Assembly: GCA_034927345.1 (NCBI GenBank)
Contig: JAYFQE010000009.1
Coordinates: forward strand, 1 to 64,000
DNA: 64,000 nt
Origin: JAYFQE01 sp034927345
GTDB taxonomy: Bacteria > Bacillota > Clostridia > Saccharofermentanales > UBA5734
Direction of reading: 5' to 3'
Below the pieces are notes generated by a model. The model searched no databases. It saw only the letters and a list, made by a program, of their open reading frames with translations, and was not told the DNA's origin. This document shows, in pieces, positions 27,301 to 34,886 of this stretch (the first letter of the stretch is position 1; each line of letters opens with the position of its first letter). The position numbers and the translations under genes were made by a program.

Positions 27301-27427
27301 TGCCGAAGATAACAACCGCCGCCGGCAGATCCTGCTCTTTACCTGCCATGAAAACCTGCTGCAGTGGGCGGAAGATAATCCCCTGCCGATTGCAACCCGC
27401 CGCTTGTTTCCGTCCGATCACGGCTAA
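24320..27427 (+). CDS. YhaN/SbcC-like coiled-coil ATPase with membrane hairpin
   Basis: A 1035-aa Rad50/SbcC-type ATPase. Walker A is near the N-terminus (YGRNEDGKTT, about residues 30-39). Long coiled coils run from about 190 to 470 and 540 to 900. The ABC signature is LSSGTIDQAYLALRLA, and Walker B is LPLLLDDVLMQYD near residue 970. Between the coils, around residues 487-530, lie two hydrophobic helices (ILLSGAVILLLLSIIGGLF and CYAGILLALALGAAVF) where SbcC has its zinc hook. That makes it YhaN-like and suggests membrane anchoring at the far end of the coil. It pairs with the upstream nuclease in end processing. Confidence 0.9.
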   Translation: MKIKTIEIHRFGKLEHFTLDLDDGFNMIYGRNEDGKTTIMTFIKMMFYGSSGKSTDLAKNVRKKYTSWNGMKMSGSIEFEDQGMRYRLERQFGVSNTSDKIHIWNLAAGQEENIAGGTDLGQRFFGMGAAAFEKSVYIGQAGSVTDGIQDKEDEITGKLLNLVSTGDERVSHMQVDGRLQTAKETLKSRSGRIGVCDKLNQELARLAEEKVRAQEDEAQEKTLENTCLELEQQKEIQEQTGRAQQHLLDQQQLLDQARQLDGILQKWQMLDELDRAEGLIRQKLKGREIQADQSFIDDGEKQAAQVQDLTRIYDERQRYLKDLAAEQLDLQHQEVPGVSSETADQIKGQVQKLQDHKQNIQNLQQAMQKQTEWQARQSALMEAEKQLADLNREIDRCEKLSEQTRVDRDAARHNLTECEARLTQAALAADDLKKEREAAFTNLQVAASHQRDVGQWSAQRLEAAAEQLKQASVPKQVTFSRQQGRGINKILLSGAVILLLLSIIGGLFVHPACYAGILLALALGAAVFGRPGTKQTATTIVDENAVRQARMQYEKTNLAVQKEQEAADAQVSAQTKAAEEIAAGAEQARLAKVQREAARDTAAAAFQQLEQIRNEQAMELEFLRKNQLGLMETVAGRKTAAGAEGPLAESGSLEDLQSSLDQEKTAAVNLEKDIAAQLAAFSCTSLDDLQNKAMLRQSFLAKIAAKNESLAKAQADEQQAGEILARQTGQFIQWVGRYQAVSTLAEAQTALGQARQAIRELTLVEARREATGCNTDEWRGKTRDQIEQEIIAVKTKLSEGNHGVLPELMPDGEREQLKEHLRQTQIQRQAVQEKLIQLTAQIKNTFGHKPNVSQVEADISRLKNELADREKDYECLELAQQTLTAAFNEIRQSFGPLLNEKTAAILSRLTGGKYQNVLVSRTFDIHVQDAQDAMSHEWQYLSSGTIDQAYLALRLAVADLLSQNQKPLPLLLDDVLMQYDDARAEQGLRFLAEYAEDNNRRRQILLFTCHENLLQWAEDNPLPIATRRLFPSDHG

Positions 27428-27482
27428 AACCGGCCGGCAAGCCGCCGTAAATGGCAGCCAACAGACCGGCAGAAGACTATTT

Positions 27483-28568
27483 TCAGATCTTCGGAATTTG
27501 AATCGCAACCTCCCGGTGTTCCGCCGAAGAACGGATAATGCCGTCGATAATAGCCTGATTATAAAGAATCTGGCTGGTCGGCACAGGCGCTTTGCCGCCT
27601 GATATCACGGCGTCGACAAAGTCGCGAACTTTTTTCTCGAAAAGACTCGGCCCCTCATTTTCCGCCAATGGGATGGGTGTTTCAGTCGGTACGCCGAATT
27701 GGTCATGCATATAAAAGATTTGGCCGATCGGACCGTCCCAGGCGCCGCCCCACCATTTCATATGCGGCTGGCGCACCTTGAGGCCGCCGTCGGTGCCCAG
27801 AAAAATGAAATCGCCGGTGGTATCCATATGCATAGCCCAGGACATGCGAAAATCGAGAATAATATCGCCTTCCAGCCGGATAAAGGCTGCTGAAAAGTCG
27901 TCGACCTGGAATTGGCCGGCATTGGGATAATACTTTGGATTCGTACCGAAATAATTGCTGGCATAAGCCGATACAGTCAAAGGCCGGGGATAACCAATGG
28001 AATTCAAGGCAAAATCCAGGGCGTAACAGCCAATATCGGCCAAGGCGCCGACTCCCGCCAATTCCTTATTGATGAAAGTCCTGCCCGGGATGCCGCGCCG
28101 CCGGCCGCCGCCGGTCTGAATATAATAGACCTTGCCCAGCGCTCCGCCGGCGATAATGCTCTTAACTTTTTGGGTGTTGATATCGTAGCGCGGCTGGAAA
28201 CCAATCGATAAGATTTTACCGCTGGACGCTTCCGCCCGCACCATGCTGACGCCTTGCTCCAACGTGATCGACATGGGTTTCTCGCAAAGAACATGCCGGC
28301 CTGAAGCCAAAGCCTGGATAACACATTCGGCGTGCGTCGAATTATAGGTGCAGACACTGACTGCATCAAGATCCATTTTCAATAAATCCTCGGCCGATTC
28401 AAATGCCATGGCGCCGGTCAGGTTAAACTCATCCAAAAAAGCGCGGGCTTTGCCAGGTACAATATCCGCCCCGCCGACGATCTCGACCTCCGGAATAGCC
28501 AGATAGGCCCGGGCATGAGAATGAGCTATTCCGCCGGTTCCGATGATACCGATTCTAAGCTTGTCCAT
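27483..28568 (-). CDS. Gfo/Idh/MocA family oxidoreductase
   Basis: A 361-aa enzyme with the canonical dinucleotide loop IGIIGTGGIAHSHARAY at the N-terminus, the EKP signature in HVLCEKPMSITL, and the substrate-domain motif LADIGCYALDFALN, which holds the catalytic-region Asp and His/Tyr positions. The ATG has AGGAGG 11 nt upstream. It is a single gene convergent to the SbcC-like gene and divergent from the decarboxylase operon, so no pathway partner is evident. Substrates of such enzymes are sugars, inositols or bile-pigment-like compounds; none can be chosen here. Confidence 0.9.
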   Translation of the reverse strand: MDKLRIGIIGTGGIAHSHARAYLAIPEVEIVGGADIVPGKARAFLDEFNLTGAMAFESAEDLLKMDLDAVSVCTYNSTHAECVIQALASGRHVLCEKPMSITLEQGVSMVRAEASSGKILSIGFQPRYDINTQKVKSIIAGGALGKVYYIQTGGGRRRGIPGRTFINKELAGVGALADIGCYALDFALNSIGYPRPLTVSAYASNYFGTNPKYYPNAGQFQVDDFSAAFIRLEGDIILDFRMSWAMHMDTTGDFIFLGTDGGLKVRQPHMKWWGGAWDGPIGQIFYMHDQFGVPTETPIPLAENEGPSLFEKKVRDFVDAVISGGKAPVPTSQILYNQAIIDGIIRSSAEHREVAIQIPKI

Positions 28569-28636
28569 AAGTGCAAATCCTCCTGATTAAAGATGATGGT
28601 CTCTCCGCAAATGATTATAACATCAACCGGAGGATA

Positions 28637-28665
28637 TTGACTTTTCAAAAAAGATAGAGTAATTT
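28637..28665 (+). promoter_or_regulatory. Promoter of the oxaloacetate decarboxylase operon
   Basis: TTGACT (28637-28642), 17-nt spacer and TAATTT (28660-28665). The transcript would start about 28672 and carry a leader of about 124 nt. Confidence 0.65.
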
Positions 28666-28671
28666 CAATAC

Positions 28672-28764
28672 AATTGAATAAGGTCTTCCGGTTGGGCAGG
28701 CAACTGCTTCAAGTCTTAAGCTTAAGGGTGGAGAGCTTCTTATGAAGTTCTCTGCCCTTTTTTA
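28672..28764 (+). promoter_or_regulatory. Structured leader with attenuator, possible riboswitch
   Basis: The leader holds a hairpin GGGCAG-GCAA-CUGCUU with a GNRA tetraloop at about 28694-28710, a tandem CTTAAG repeat, and then a 14-15-bp stem (28725-28739 with 28744-28758, some G-U pairs) followed by six T at 28758-28763. This terminator sits between the promoter and the first gene, so expression must depend on read-through. An aptamer sensing an ion or metabolite, or a protein antiterminator, would fit. I do not recognise a named class with confidence. Confidence 0.5.
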
Positions 28765-28795
28765 ATTGCCGGCAGACTATAGGAGGCTTATCGAT

Positions 28796-30187
28796 ATGAA
28801 AGTACATTTTACCGAAACGGTATTACGCGATGCCAATCAATCGCTTATCGCCACCCGTATGCCTTTTGCCGATTTCGAAGGCATATTGGAGCAACTGGAC
28901 GACGCCGGCTATTATTCTCTGGAATGCTGGGGCGGCGCCACTTTTGACGCCTGCTTGCGTTATCTCGGGGAGGATCCGTGGGAAAGACTGCGGCAGATCA
29001 AAGCCAAGGTAAAAAAGACGAAATTGCAGATGCTTCTGCGGGGACAGAATATCCTTGGCTACAAGCATTATCCCGACGATATTGTCCGGCTGTTTGTTGC
29101 CCGCGCCGCGCAAAACGGCATGGATATTTTCCGCATTTTTGACGCCCTCAATGATTTCCGGAATATTGAAGTCGCCGTAGATGAAACCCGAAAACAAGGC
29201 GCTCATGTGCAAGGCTGCATCTGTTATACAACAAGCCCGATTCATAATCTGGATAAATATGCCGAGATAGGCAGGCAGCTCGCAGATATGGGGGCTGATT
29301 CGATATGTATCAAGGATATGGCCGGCATTATGGGTCCTCAGGAAGCTTTTGACTTGATTCAGGCACTGAAAACGAATATAAAAATCCCCATTTTCCTGCA
29401 TACTCACTCTACGACAGGATTGGGGCCAATGACTTATATCAAGGCGATCGAGGCCGGCTGCGACGGCATCGATACGGCGATCTCCTCATTTTCCGGCGGA
29501 ACATCCCAGCCGGCAACGGAAACGCTTCATTATGCCCTGCGGCAGATGGGTTTCGTAACGGAATTAAATGAAAAAGTCCTCAAAGATATCAATACCTTTT
29601 TCAAGCCGCTGAGATCGAAATATATCGCCACCGGCCTGCTGGATCCTTTGGTTATGGCGACGGAGACCGACGCCCTGATCTATCAGATACCGGGCGGCAT
29701 GCTGTCAAATTTAATAGCCCAGCTGAAAGCCCAGAATGCCCTGGACAGACTGGATGAAGTGCTGGCCGAAACGCCGGAAGTCAGGAAAGACCTGGGGTAT
29801 CCGCCGCTGGTTACGCCGATGAGCCAGATGGTCGGCGTTCAGGCCGTATCCAATGTTCTGGCCGGAGAACGGTATAAAAATGTATCCAAAGAAATCAAAG
29901 CCTATCTGAGAGGCGAATATGGCCGGGCGCCAGGTCAAGTCGACGACAAGCTTATGCAAAAGGTTCTGGGCGGCGAGAAACCGATCGTAACCCGTTTTGC
30001 CGACACGCTTGCTCCGGCTTTCAACGATGCCAAAACTGCGATTGGCAGCTTAGCCCGCAATGATGAGGATGTTCTCTCCTACGCCGCTTTTCCTCAGATC
30101 GCTGAAAAGTTTTTCCGGGAACGGGAAGAGCGGTCGGTTAAGACGGTCGTTTATTCGATCAAGAAAAAACAGGAGGGCAGCGTATGA
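28796..30187 (+). CDS. oadA: Oxaloacetate decarboxylase alpha subunit (carboxyltransferase)
   Basis: A 463-aa carboxyltransferase of the PYC/OadA family. The start VHFTETVLRDANQSLIATRM is the classic active-site strand. The metal-binding HTH is in IFLHTHSTTGLG, and the catalytic-region lysine is in SICIKDMAG. The C-terminal biotin domain found in many OadA proteins is absent; biotin is carried by the 136-aa protein two genes downstream. The ATG at 28796 has GGAGG 9 nt upstream. It transfers the carboxyl group of oxaloacetate to biotin, which the beta subunit then decarboxylates while exporting Na+. Its stop overlaps the next start by 4 nt. Confidence 0.93.
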   Translation: MKVHFTETVLRDANQSLIATRMPFADFEGILEQLDDAGYYSLECWGGATFDACLRYLGEDPWERLRQIKAKVKKTKLQMLLRGQNILGYKHYPDDIVRLFVARAAQNGMDIFRIFDALNDFRNIEVAVDETRKQGAHVQGCICYTTSPIHNLDKYAEIGRQLADMGADSICIKDMAGIMGPQEAFDLIQALKTNIKIPIFLHTHSTTGLGPMTYIKAIEAGCDGIDTAISSFSGGTSQPATETLHYALRQMGFVTELNEKVLKDINTFFKPLRSKYIATGLLDPLVMATETDALIYQIPGGMLSNLIAQLKAQNALDRLDEVLAETPEVRKDLGYPPLVTPMSQMVGVQAVSNVLAGERYKNVSKEIKAYLRGEYGRAPGQVDDKLMQKVLGGEKPIVTRFADTLAPAFNDAKTAIGSLARNDEDVLSYAAFPQIAEKFFREREERSVKTVVYSIKKKQEGSV

Positions 30188-30525
30188 CGATCGGGGAAAG
30201 CCTGGCGGTTGCCCTTTTCTGCATGGCCATGGTCATCGCTGTTTTAGGGATTCTCTGCCTTTTATTAAAATTATTTTCCTTCCTGATCGGGGGCATTGCG
30301 GCTTATGGCAGGAAATCGGACTCTGGCAAAATACCTGATTCTCCGGCGCTTCAGCCGGAACTTGATTCAGGCGGCGGCTCTGTCAGACTCATCGGCGTGG
30401 ATGAACCGACCGCCGCTATGATCATGGCGATTGTCAGCGATGAATCGGAAATACCCTTATCTGAATTATGTTTTAAGTCGATTAAGGCGCTGCCGGATCA
30501 AGAACAAGCCATTGAGGGAAAGTGA
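30184..30525 (+). CDS. OadG-like gamma subunit of sodium-pump decarboxylase
   Basis: A 113-aa protein with one N-terminal membrane helix (ALFCMAMVIAVLGILCLLLK, about residues 9-28) and a polar C-terminal half. Size, topology and position between the carboxyltransferase and biotin-carrier genes match the OadG/MmdE-like small subunit that anchors the complex to the membrane. Sequence conservation in this family is low, so the call rests largely on context. It starts inside the last codons of oadA (ATGA overlap), implying translational coupling. Confidence 0.8.
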   Translation: MTIGESLAVALFCMAMVIAVLGILCLLLKLFSFLIGGIAAYGRKSDSGKIPDSPALQPELDSGGGSVRLIGVDEPTAAMIMAIVSDESEIPLSELCFKSIKALPDQEQAIEGK

Positions 30526-30534
30526 GAAAACAAC

Positions 30535-30945
30535 ATGATTTATATCGTGACTATAAACAACAAATCTTATGAAGTCGAAGTGGAAAAAGGCCAGGCTAGT
30601 CTTGTGAAAACGGAAACGGCTGTCTATGCCGCGCCGGCAGCCCTGCCCCAGCCGCCTCCGGCTGCCCAAACCGCGGCCATGAATTCTGTTCCAGACGATG
30701 ACCCGGCAGCCGGCGGCGCCGGTGTCCGCAAGATCCAGTCGCCTATGCCCGGAACTATTCTCGACATTAAGGCCCAGCCGGGAAGCCCGGTAAAAAAAGG
30801 CGATGTGCTTTTTATTCTAGAAGCGATGAAAATGGAAAATGAAATCATGGCGTCCGCAAGCGGCGTTGCCGGCCGGATTTATGTTGCCAAAGGCGCGTCG
30901 GTGGCCACCGGCGACTTGCTAATGACGATTAACCAGGAGAAATGA
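30535..30945 (+). CDS. Biotin carrier protein of the decarboxylase
   Basis: A 136-aa protein. The N-terminal segment is followed by an Ala/Pro-rich flexible linker (residues 38-60), and the C-terminal 70 residues form a biotinyl domain with the modified lysine in FILEAMKMENEI. It is a free-standing carrier, as in methylmalonyl- and glutaconyl-CoA decarboxylases and some oxaloacetate decarboxylases, and shuttles carboxybiotin between the alpha and beta subunits. It lies 9 nt after the gamma-like gene and 1 nt before oadB. Confidence 0.92.
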   Translation: MIYIVTINNKSYEVEVEKGQASLVKTETAVYAAPAALPQPPPAAQTAAMNSVPDDDPAAGGAGVRKIQSPMPGTILDIKAQPGSPVKKGDVLFILEAMKMENEIMASASGVAGRIYVAKGASVATGDLLMTINQEK

Positions 30946-30946
30946 T

Positions 30947-32083
30947 ATGTTTATTGACGCACTAGTTAGAATTTGGCGGGATTCCGGATTTGCCGCGCTG
31001 ACGCCACAACATCTGATTATGATTCTGATTGCTTTTGCATTGGTTTATCTGGCGGTTGTTAAGAAATTTGAGCCGATGCTGCTGCTTCCGATCGCCTTCG
31101 GCGTTCTGCTGGCCAACCTGCCGTTGGCGGGCCTGATGAACGGGCCGGCGTCGCCCGATGAAGCCGGCGGATTGCTGTATTATTTGTATCTGGGTGTCAA
31201 AAAAGGCATTTACCCCTCCCTGATCTTTCTGGGCATCGGCGCCATGACGGATTTCGGTCCTCTGATTGCCAGGCCTTCCAGCTTGTTTTTGGGAGCAGGC
31301 GCTCAGTTCGGCATTGTCGTCGCTTTTGTCGTGGCGATCGCTTTGGGATTTACGCCGGCGGAAGCTGCGTCAATCGGGATCATCGGCGGCGCCGACGGCC
31401 CGACCGCGATCTATCTGACGACGAAACTGGCGCCGGAGCTGCTGCCGGCCATCGCCATTGCGGCTTATTCCTATATGGCCTTGATCCCGTTGATTCAACC
31501 GCCCATCATGCGAGCGTTAACGACGAAAAAGGAACGGGCGATTGAAATGAAACAGCTTCGGGAAGTATCGAAGTTGGAGCGAGTCTGCTTCCCGATTGTC
31601 GTCACGGTTCTCTGCGTCCTGTTGCTGCCGTCTGTGGCTCCGCTCATCGGGATGTTGATGCTGGGTAATCTGTTCAGAGAATCCGGCGTTGTCGAACGCT
31701 TATCCAGTACCGCGCAAAACGCTTTAATTAATATCGTGACGATTTTTCTGGGCGTCACGGTAGGAGCCACTGCGGTTGCCGACAAATTCCTGAAGCCGGA
31801 AACCCTGAAAATAATCGGCCTGGGTTTGATGGCTTTTATTTTCAGCACGGTCGGCGGCCTGCTTCTCGGTAAACTCATGTGCTGGCTGTCCAAGGGTAAA
31901 ATCAATCCGCTGATCGGCTCGGCCGGAGTATCGGCGGTTCCTATGGCTGCGCGTGTTTCCCAGGTGGAAGGACAAAAGGCAAATCCCGCCAGTTATTTGC
32001 TGATGCATGCCATGGGGCCGAATGTTGCCGGCGTTATCGGATCTGCCGTAGCCGCTGGCATCCTTCTCTCCCTGTTTGGATAA
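30947..32083 (+). CDS. oadB: Na+-translocating decarboxylase beta subunit
   Basis: A 378-aa integral membrane protein with about nine hydrophobic helices. The family hallmark IIGGADGPTAIYLTTKLAP (about residues 144-162) contains the aspartate that takes part in Na+ and proton movement. It decarboxylates carboxybiotin and uses the energy to pump Na+ outward. It is the last of four tightly packed genes, preceded by the biotin carrier with a 1-nt gap, and is followed by a small membrane-protein gene. Confidence 0.95.
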   Translation: MFIDALVRIWRDSGFAALTPQHLIMILIAFALVYLAVVKKFEPMLLLPIAFGVLLANLPLAGLMNGPASPDEAGGLLYYLYLGVKKGIYPSLIFLGIGAMTDFGPLIARPSSLFLGAGAQFGIVVAFVVAIALGFTPAEAASIGIIGGADGPTAIYLTTKLAPELLPAIAIAAYSYMALIPLIQPPIMRALTTKKERAIEMKQLREVSKLERVCFPIVVTVLCVLLLPSVAPLIGMLMLGNLFRESGVVERLSSTAQNALINIVTIFLGVTVGATAVADKFLKPETLKIIGLGLMAFIFSTVGGLLLGKLMCWLSKGKINPLIGSAGVSAVPMAARVSQVEGQKANPASYLLMHAMGPNVAGVIGSAVAAGILLSLFG

Positions 32084-32158
32084 TTGAATTGTTGGGGATG
32101 TCTGGCGGTCCGACCATTGCAGTTTACCGGTTTATCAGATGATCGAGGAGGGAAATCA

Positions 32159-32362
32159 GTGAAGAATATCGGACTTATCGATCGCATTGTTCGAATTTTA
32201 GTCAGCATCGGTTTATACAGCCTGGGATTTATTATGACAGACGGCTGGCAATATATGGCTATCTTCGGCGTTTTGATTCTCATGACTGCTCTTGTGGGCG
32301 TCAGCCCGCTGTATTTACTCTTTAAGATCAGCACATGTAAAAAAAAGGTACAGAAACCCTGA
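32159..32362 (+). CDS. Small DUF2892-like membrane protein
   Basis: A 67-aa protein starting with GTG at 32159, preceded by GAGGAGGG. It begins KNIGLIDRIVRILV, the typical opening of DUF2892/YgaP-membrane-domain proteins, and has two hydrophobic helices joined by a short turn, ending in a lysine-rich tail after CKKK. The function of this family is not established. It lies 75 nt after oadB and could be co-transcribed with the sodium pump. A longer frame from 32084 lacks a ribosome site. Confidence 0.75.
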   Translation: MKNIGLIDRIVRILVSIGLYSLGFIMTDGWQYMAIFGVLILMTALVGVSPLYLLFKISTCKKKVQKP

Positions 32363-32400
32363 ACGTAAAAAATTTAAGTATTCATTGGCGGCATTTTCTT

Positions 32401-34188
32401 TTATGGCGCCGGCGGCAGGCTCTGTTGTTTTTTTAGCTCCGCTACTTTCGCCGCCAGATTTTTACCGGCCAGACACACATAGCTGCAGCTGCCGCAAGAT
32501 AGGCATTGTTCAGGATGAAACCGCATGGCCCGCTCCGGTTTGCCTTCGTCGACAAAAAATGCCAGTTCACGCACCGGCAGCCGCGCCGGGCACACGGCGC
32601 TGCACAGCCCGCAGCGCGAGCATTGAAGCGATTCTATATACTTGGGATATCTGCCGGCGGCCAAGAAATTTACGGTTTCGCCGACAACCGCGTCAGCGTC
32701 GGCGATCCGGGCGTTCATTATCCCGCCGCCGATAAAAATGCCGGCAGTTCCGGCTTTCTCCATCACGTCCTGGACCTTTGAACCGAGGCGGACCCGCATA
32801 ACGCGGCCGGTATTCGCATTCATATCGGCAAGGGTTATCAGGCGGGAGTCTGCCGGGCGATTCAGGCTGACAGCCTCATAGATGGAGAACACGGTCTGAA
32901 CATTCAGAACCAAAATCCCCTCTGCCGCCGGGATTACGTTATAGTCCAGATTCATCCGCAGAATATTCCTGATCAATATTTTTTCGGCGCCGGCTGGATA
33001 ATAATCCGGAACCCGACGCAGACGCACCGGAGGAGAAAACGCCAATCCGGCGATGTTTTTGGCGGCGACGGTTATTGTGGCGAACGGAACGCATCGGCGC
33101 AGCCACTCTATTCCCTGCATGATCGCGTCGCTTCGGTGCGTTAAAAGCCATTTGTCATGAATCAGGCCGGGATCACATTCGGCGCCGTTGACAATCAAGT
33201 GCTTCTCAGAAGCCTTCGCGTTCATAACCGTACGGATCTTTTGTTCTGTGGGGAATGCCGCTCCGCCGAACCCAAAAACTTTGCTGCGCCCAATACGGCG
33301 CAGAATTTCATCGGCCATCATATCGGCCGGCATATCGGCAGCGATGCCGGCCGGCGGAGCATCGCCGGACATATCGTGATAAGCGGTGTTTTCACGGGAA
33401 AATAGAATTTGCCGGCGCTTTTTAAATTTCAAATGGACCGGCATGCCGGTCCGGCTGCTCAGATGGTCTGCCGCAGCCGAGAGACTGTTGGTCACTAAAA
33501 CGGCCAGCGCCATCGCGGCTGTCGAATCGCCGGCCGCCAGAGGGGCGAATCCTGCCAGTATGCCGATGACAAAGCCTTCCGGAGGCTTGGCTGTTGTTGT
33601 AACCGGATCAGTAATCACCAGGCAGCTCCACAACACAACGCCATAAGAAACAAGGCCCGCCCAGGTGAGATTCTGATGCAGCAGCAGAGCCGCCGTCATT
33701 CCGCTCATCATGCCCAGAGCGGCAAAAGGCCGGAAGGCCATAAACGGCAAAGACAAGACGATAGCCGGCAACAGCCAGTAGGAAGCGATAAACACCGGCA
33801 TCTTGACCTGGAAAAGCAGCCCTAAAATCAAAAGGCCGACCATGGCCGGATTTATGGGATTTTTACCGGCGCCGCCCCAAATATGCTTACCAAACAGCAG
33901 AGCCGCCATTAGGGCAAGCAATTCTCCCCATACGGGCGCTCCGGGAGAAAGGGTATATTGGATAAAAACGGTGATGGCAGCCGACACGGCGCACAGGGGG
34001 CGATGAAACCGGAAGTAATTTACAGCCGTGTCCAAAACCAGACCGAACAGCAGCAGAAGCAGCGCGCTCCCCACATCGGCCGGCCGGGCGATCCACCGCG
34101 GTAAATTGTACAGGATCAATACCGACAGGAGCGCCGTCATGAGCCGCTCGTTGGACAGTCTGGTTCTGATTAATGGGAATGAAGTCAT
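32401..34188 (-). CDS. RnfD-RnfC fusion protein (membrane and Fe-S/flavin domains)
   Basis: A 595-aa fusion. Residues 1 to about 255 are an RnfD/NqrB-like membrane domain with several hydrophobic helices and the conserved GKNPINPAMVG and LVITDPVTTTAKPPEG segments. After a linker, the region from about 295 is RnfC-like: FGFGGAAFPTEQK (the flavin/NADH loop), LIVNGAECDP, an SLBB-like part, and two 4Fe-4S motifs (CSRCGLCSAVCP and CLSCGSCSYVC). The RnfC N-terminal GGVHP domain is missing. I see no flavinylation motif of the D-x2-S/T-G-A-T type; the nearest is MMSGMTAAL. No RnfA, B, E or G lies nearby. It would move electrons between NADH or ferredoxin and a partner at the membrane. It starts in a 1-nt TAATG overlap with the upstream gene. 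Confidence 0.85.
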   Translation of the reverse strand: MTSFPLIRTRLSNERLMTALLSVLILYNLPRWIARPADVGSALLLLLFGLVLDTAVNYFRFHRPLCAVSAAITVFIQYTLSPGAPVWGELLALMAALLFGKHIWGGAGKNPINPAMVGLLILGLLFQVKMPVFIASYWLLPAIVLSLPFMAFRPFAALGMMSGMTAALLLHQNLTWAGLVSYGVVLWSCLVITDPVTTTAKPPEGFVIGILAGFAPLAAGDSTAAMALAVLVTNSLSAAADHLSSRTGMPVHLKFKKRRQILFSRENTAYHDMSGDAPPAGIAADMPADMMADEILRRIGRSKVFGFGGAAFPTEQKIRTVMNAKASEKHLIVNGAECDPGLIHDKWLLTHRSDAIMQGIEWLRRCVPFATITVAAKNIAGLAFSPPVRLRRVPDYYPAGAEKILIRNILRMNLDYNVIPAAEGILVLNVQTVFSIYEAVSLNRPADSRLITLADMNANTGRVMRVRLGSKVQDVMEKAGTAGIFIGGGIMNARIADADAVVGETVNFLAAGRYPKYIESLQCSRCGLCSAVCPARLPVRELAFFVDEGKPERAMRFHPEQCLSCGSCSYVCLAGKNLAAKVAELKKQQSLPPAP

Positions 34189-34613
34189 TAACGGACGCCG
34201 GCCAGCTTAGCATGGAACCAATGGATCCCTTTGCCAAAGATCATCATCGGGCAGGCAACGGCTGTTTCCAGACCGACTTTTTTGCATTCGTCCAGTTGCC
34301 GCGGGTCGACATCCTTCTTGCTGTGGAACAGGATCCGGGTGATCCCGGCAGCGGCAAGCGGCTTAATCCACGCGTCGATGTCGCCCTTTTCCAGATAAAT
34401 GTATGCCGTTTTCGGTATTTGGGGCAACTCATCGAGACCGGCGTAAACTTTGATATCCGCATCGCCTTTGGCTTCGCTGTTTTGCGCAAACACCTGAATG
34501 CCGTTGTTGAGAAAGGCTTGCAGAAGCATCGGCATGGAAGGATCCGCCTTCAGCGGGTAACCCATGATCAGGACCTGATTGTCGATAAAAAAATCCTTGC
34601 TCAGTTTCGCCAT
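34188..34613 (-). CDS. CoA-binding-like Rossmann-fold protein
   Basis: A 141-aa soluble protein with the alternating strand-helix pattern of the CoA_binding_2 group (YccU-like): an N-terminal strand VLIMGYPLKADPSMPML, a central KTAYIYLEKGDIDAWIKPL helix and a late strand TRILFHSKKDV. Ligand residues cannot be assigned. The ATG has GGAGG 8 nt upstream. Its TAA overlaps the start of the Rnf fusion gene (TAATG), so the two are translated together and may function together, for instance in sensing a CoA or nucleotide ligand. That link is inference. Confidence 0.6.
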   Translation of the reverse strand: MAKLSKDFFIDNQVLIMGYPLKADPSMPMLLQAFLNNGIQVFAQNSEAKGDADIKVYAGLDELPQIPKTAYIYLEKGDIDAWIKPLAAAGITRILFHSKKDVDPRQLDECKKVGLETAVACPMMIFGKGIHWFHAKLAGVR

Positions 34614-34820
34614 AGTAGAACCTCCGCTTGTGAATCATCTGTTGTTTTTTACTCTTATTTTAGCATAAGATCAGCGGCAGCAAGATGATAAATTGGATGA
34701 TCCGGTTCCACTTTTATCCCATTGGCCGTATAATAAAGATGAATATTGTTTCCGGGGCTTTGCCAGGAGTGCTGTCTGCCGTATGTAACGAATGAGATTT
34801 CTAGCGGGCATGTATTTTCG

Positions 34821-34846
34821 GATCATTTTAAGTCGGTAAAATGATC
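34821..34846 (+). repeat. 10-bp perfect hairpin upstream of the radical SAM gene
   Basis: Arms GATCATTTTA (34821-34830) and TAAAATGATC (34837-34846) with a 6-nt loop, followed by a second small GC stem (GCCGC/GCGGC). A TATAAT at 34729-34734 lies upstream with a poor -35. The hairpin has no T-run on the plus strand. It may be a regulatory RNA element or protein site; it does not match the cobalamin-riboswitch core I would expect for a B12 gene. Confidence 0.4.
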
Positions 34847-34886
34847 GCCGCCGCATGAGCGGCTGCCTTAAATGAACGGAGGCAAT

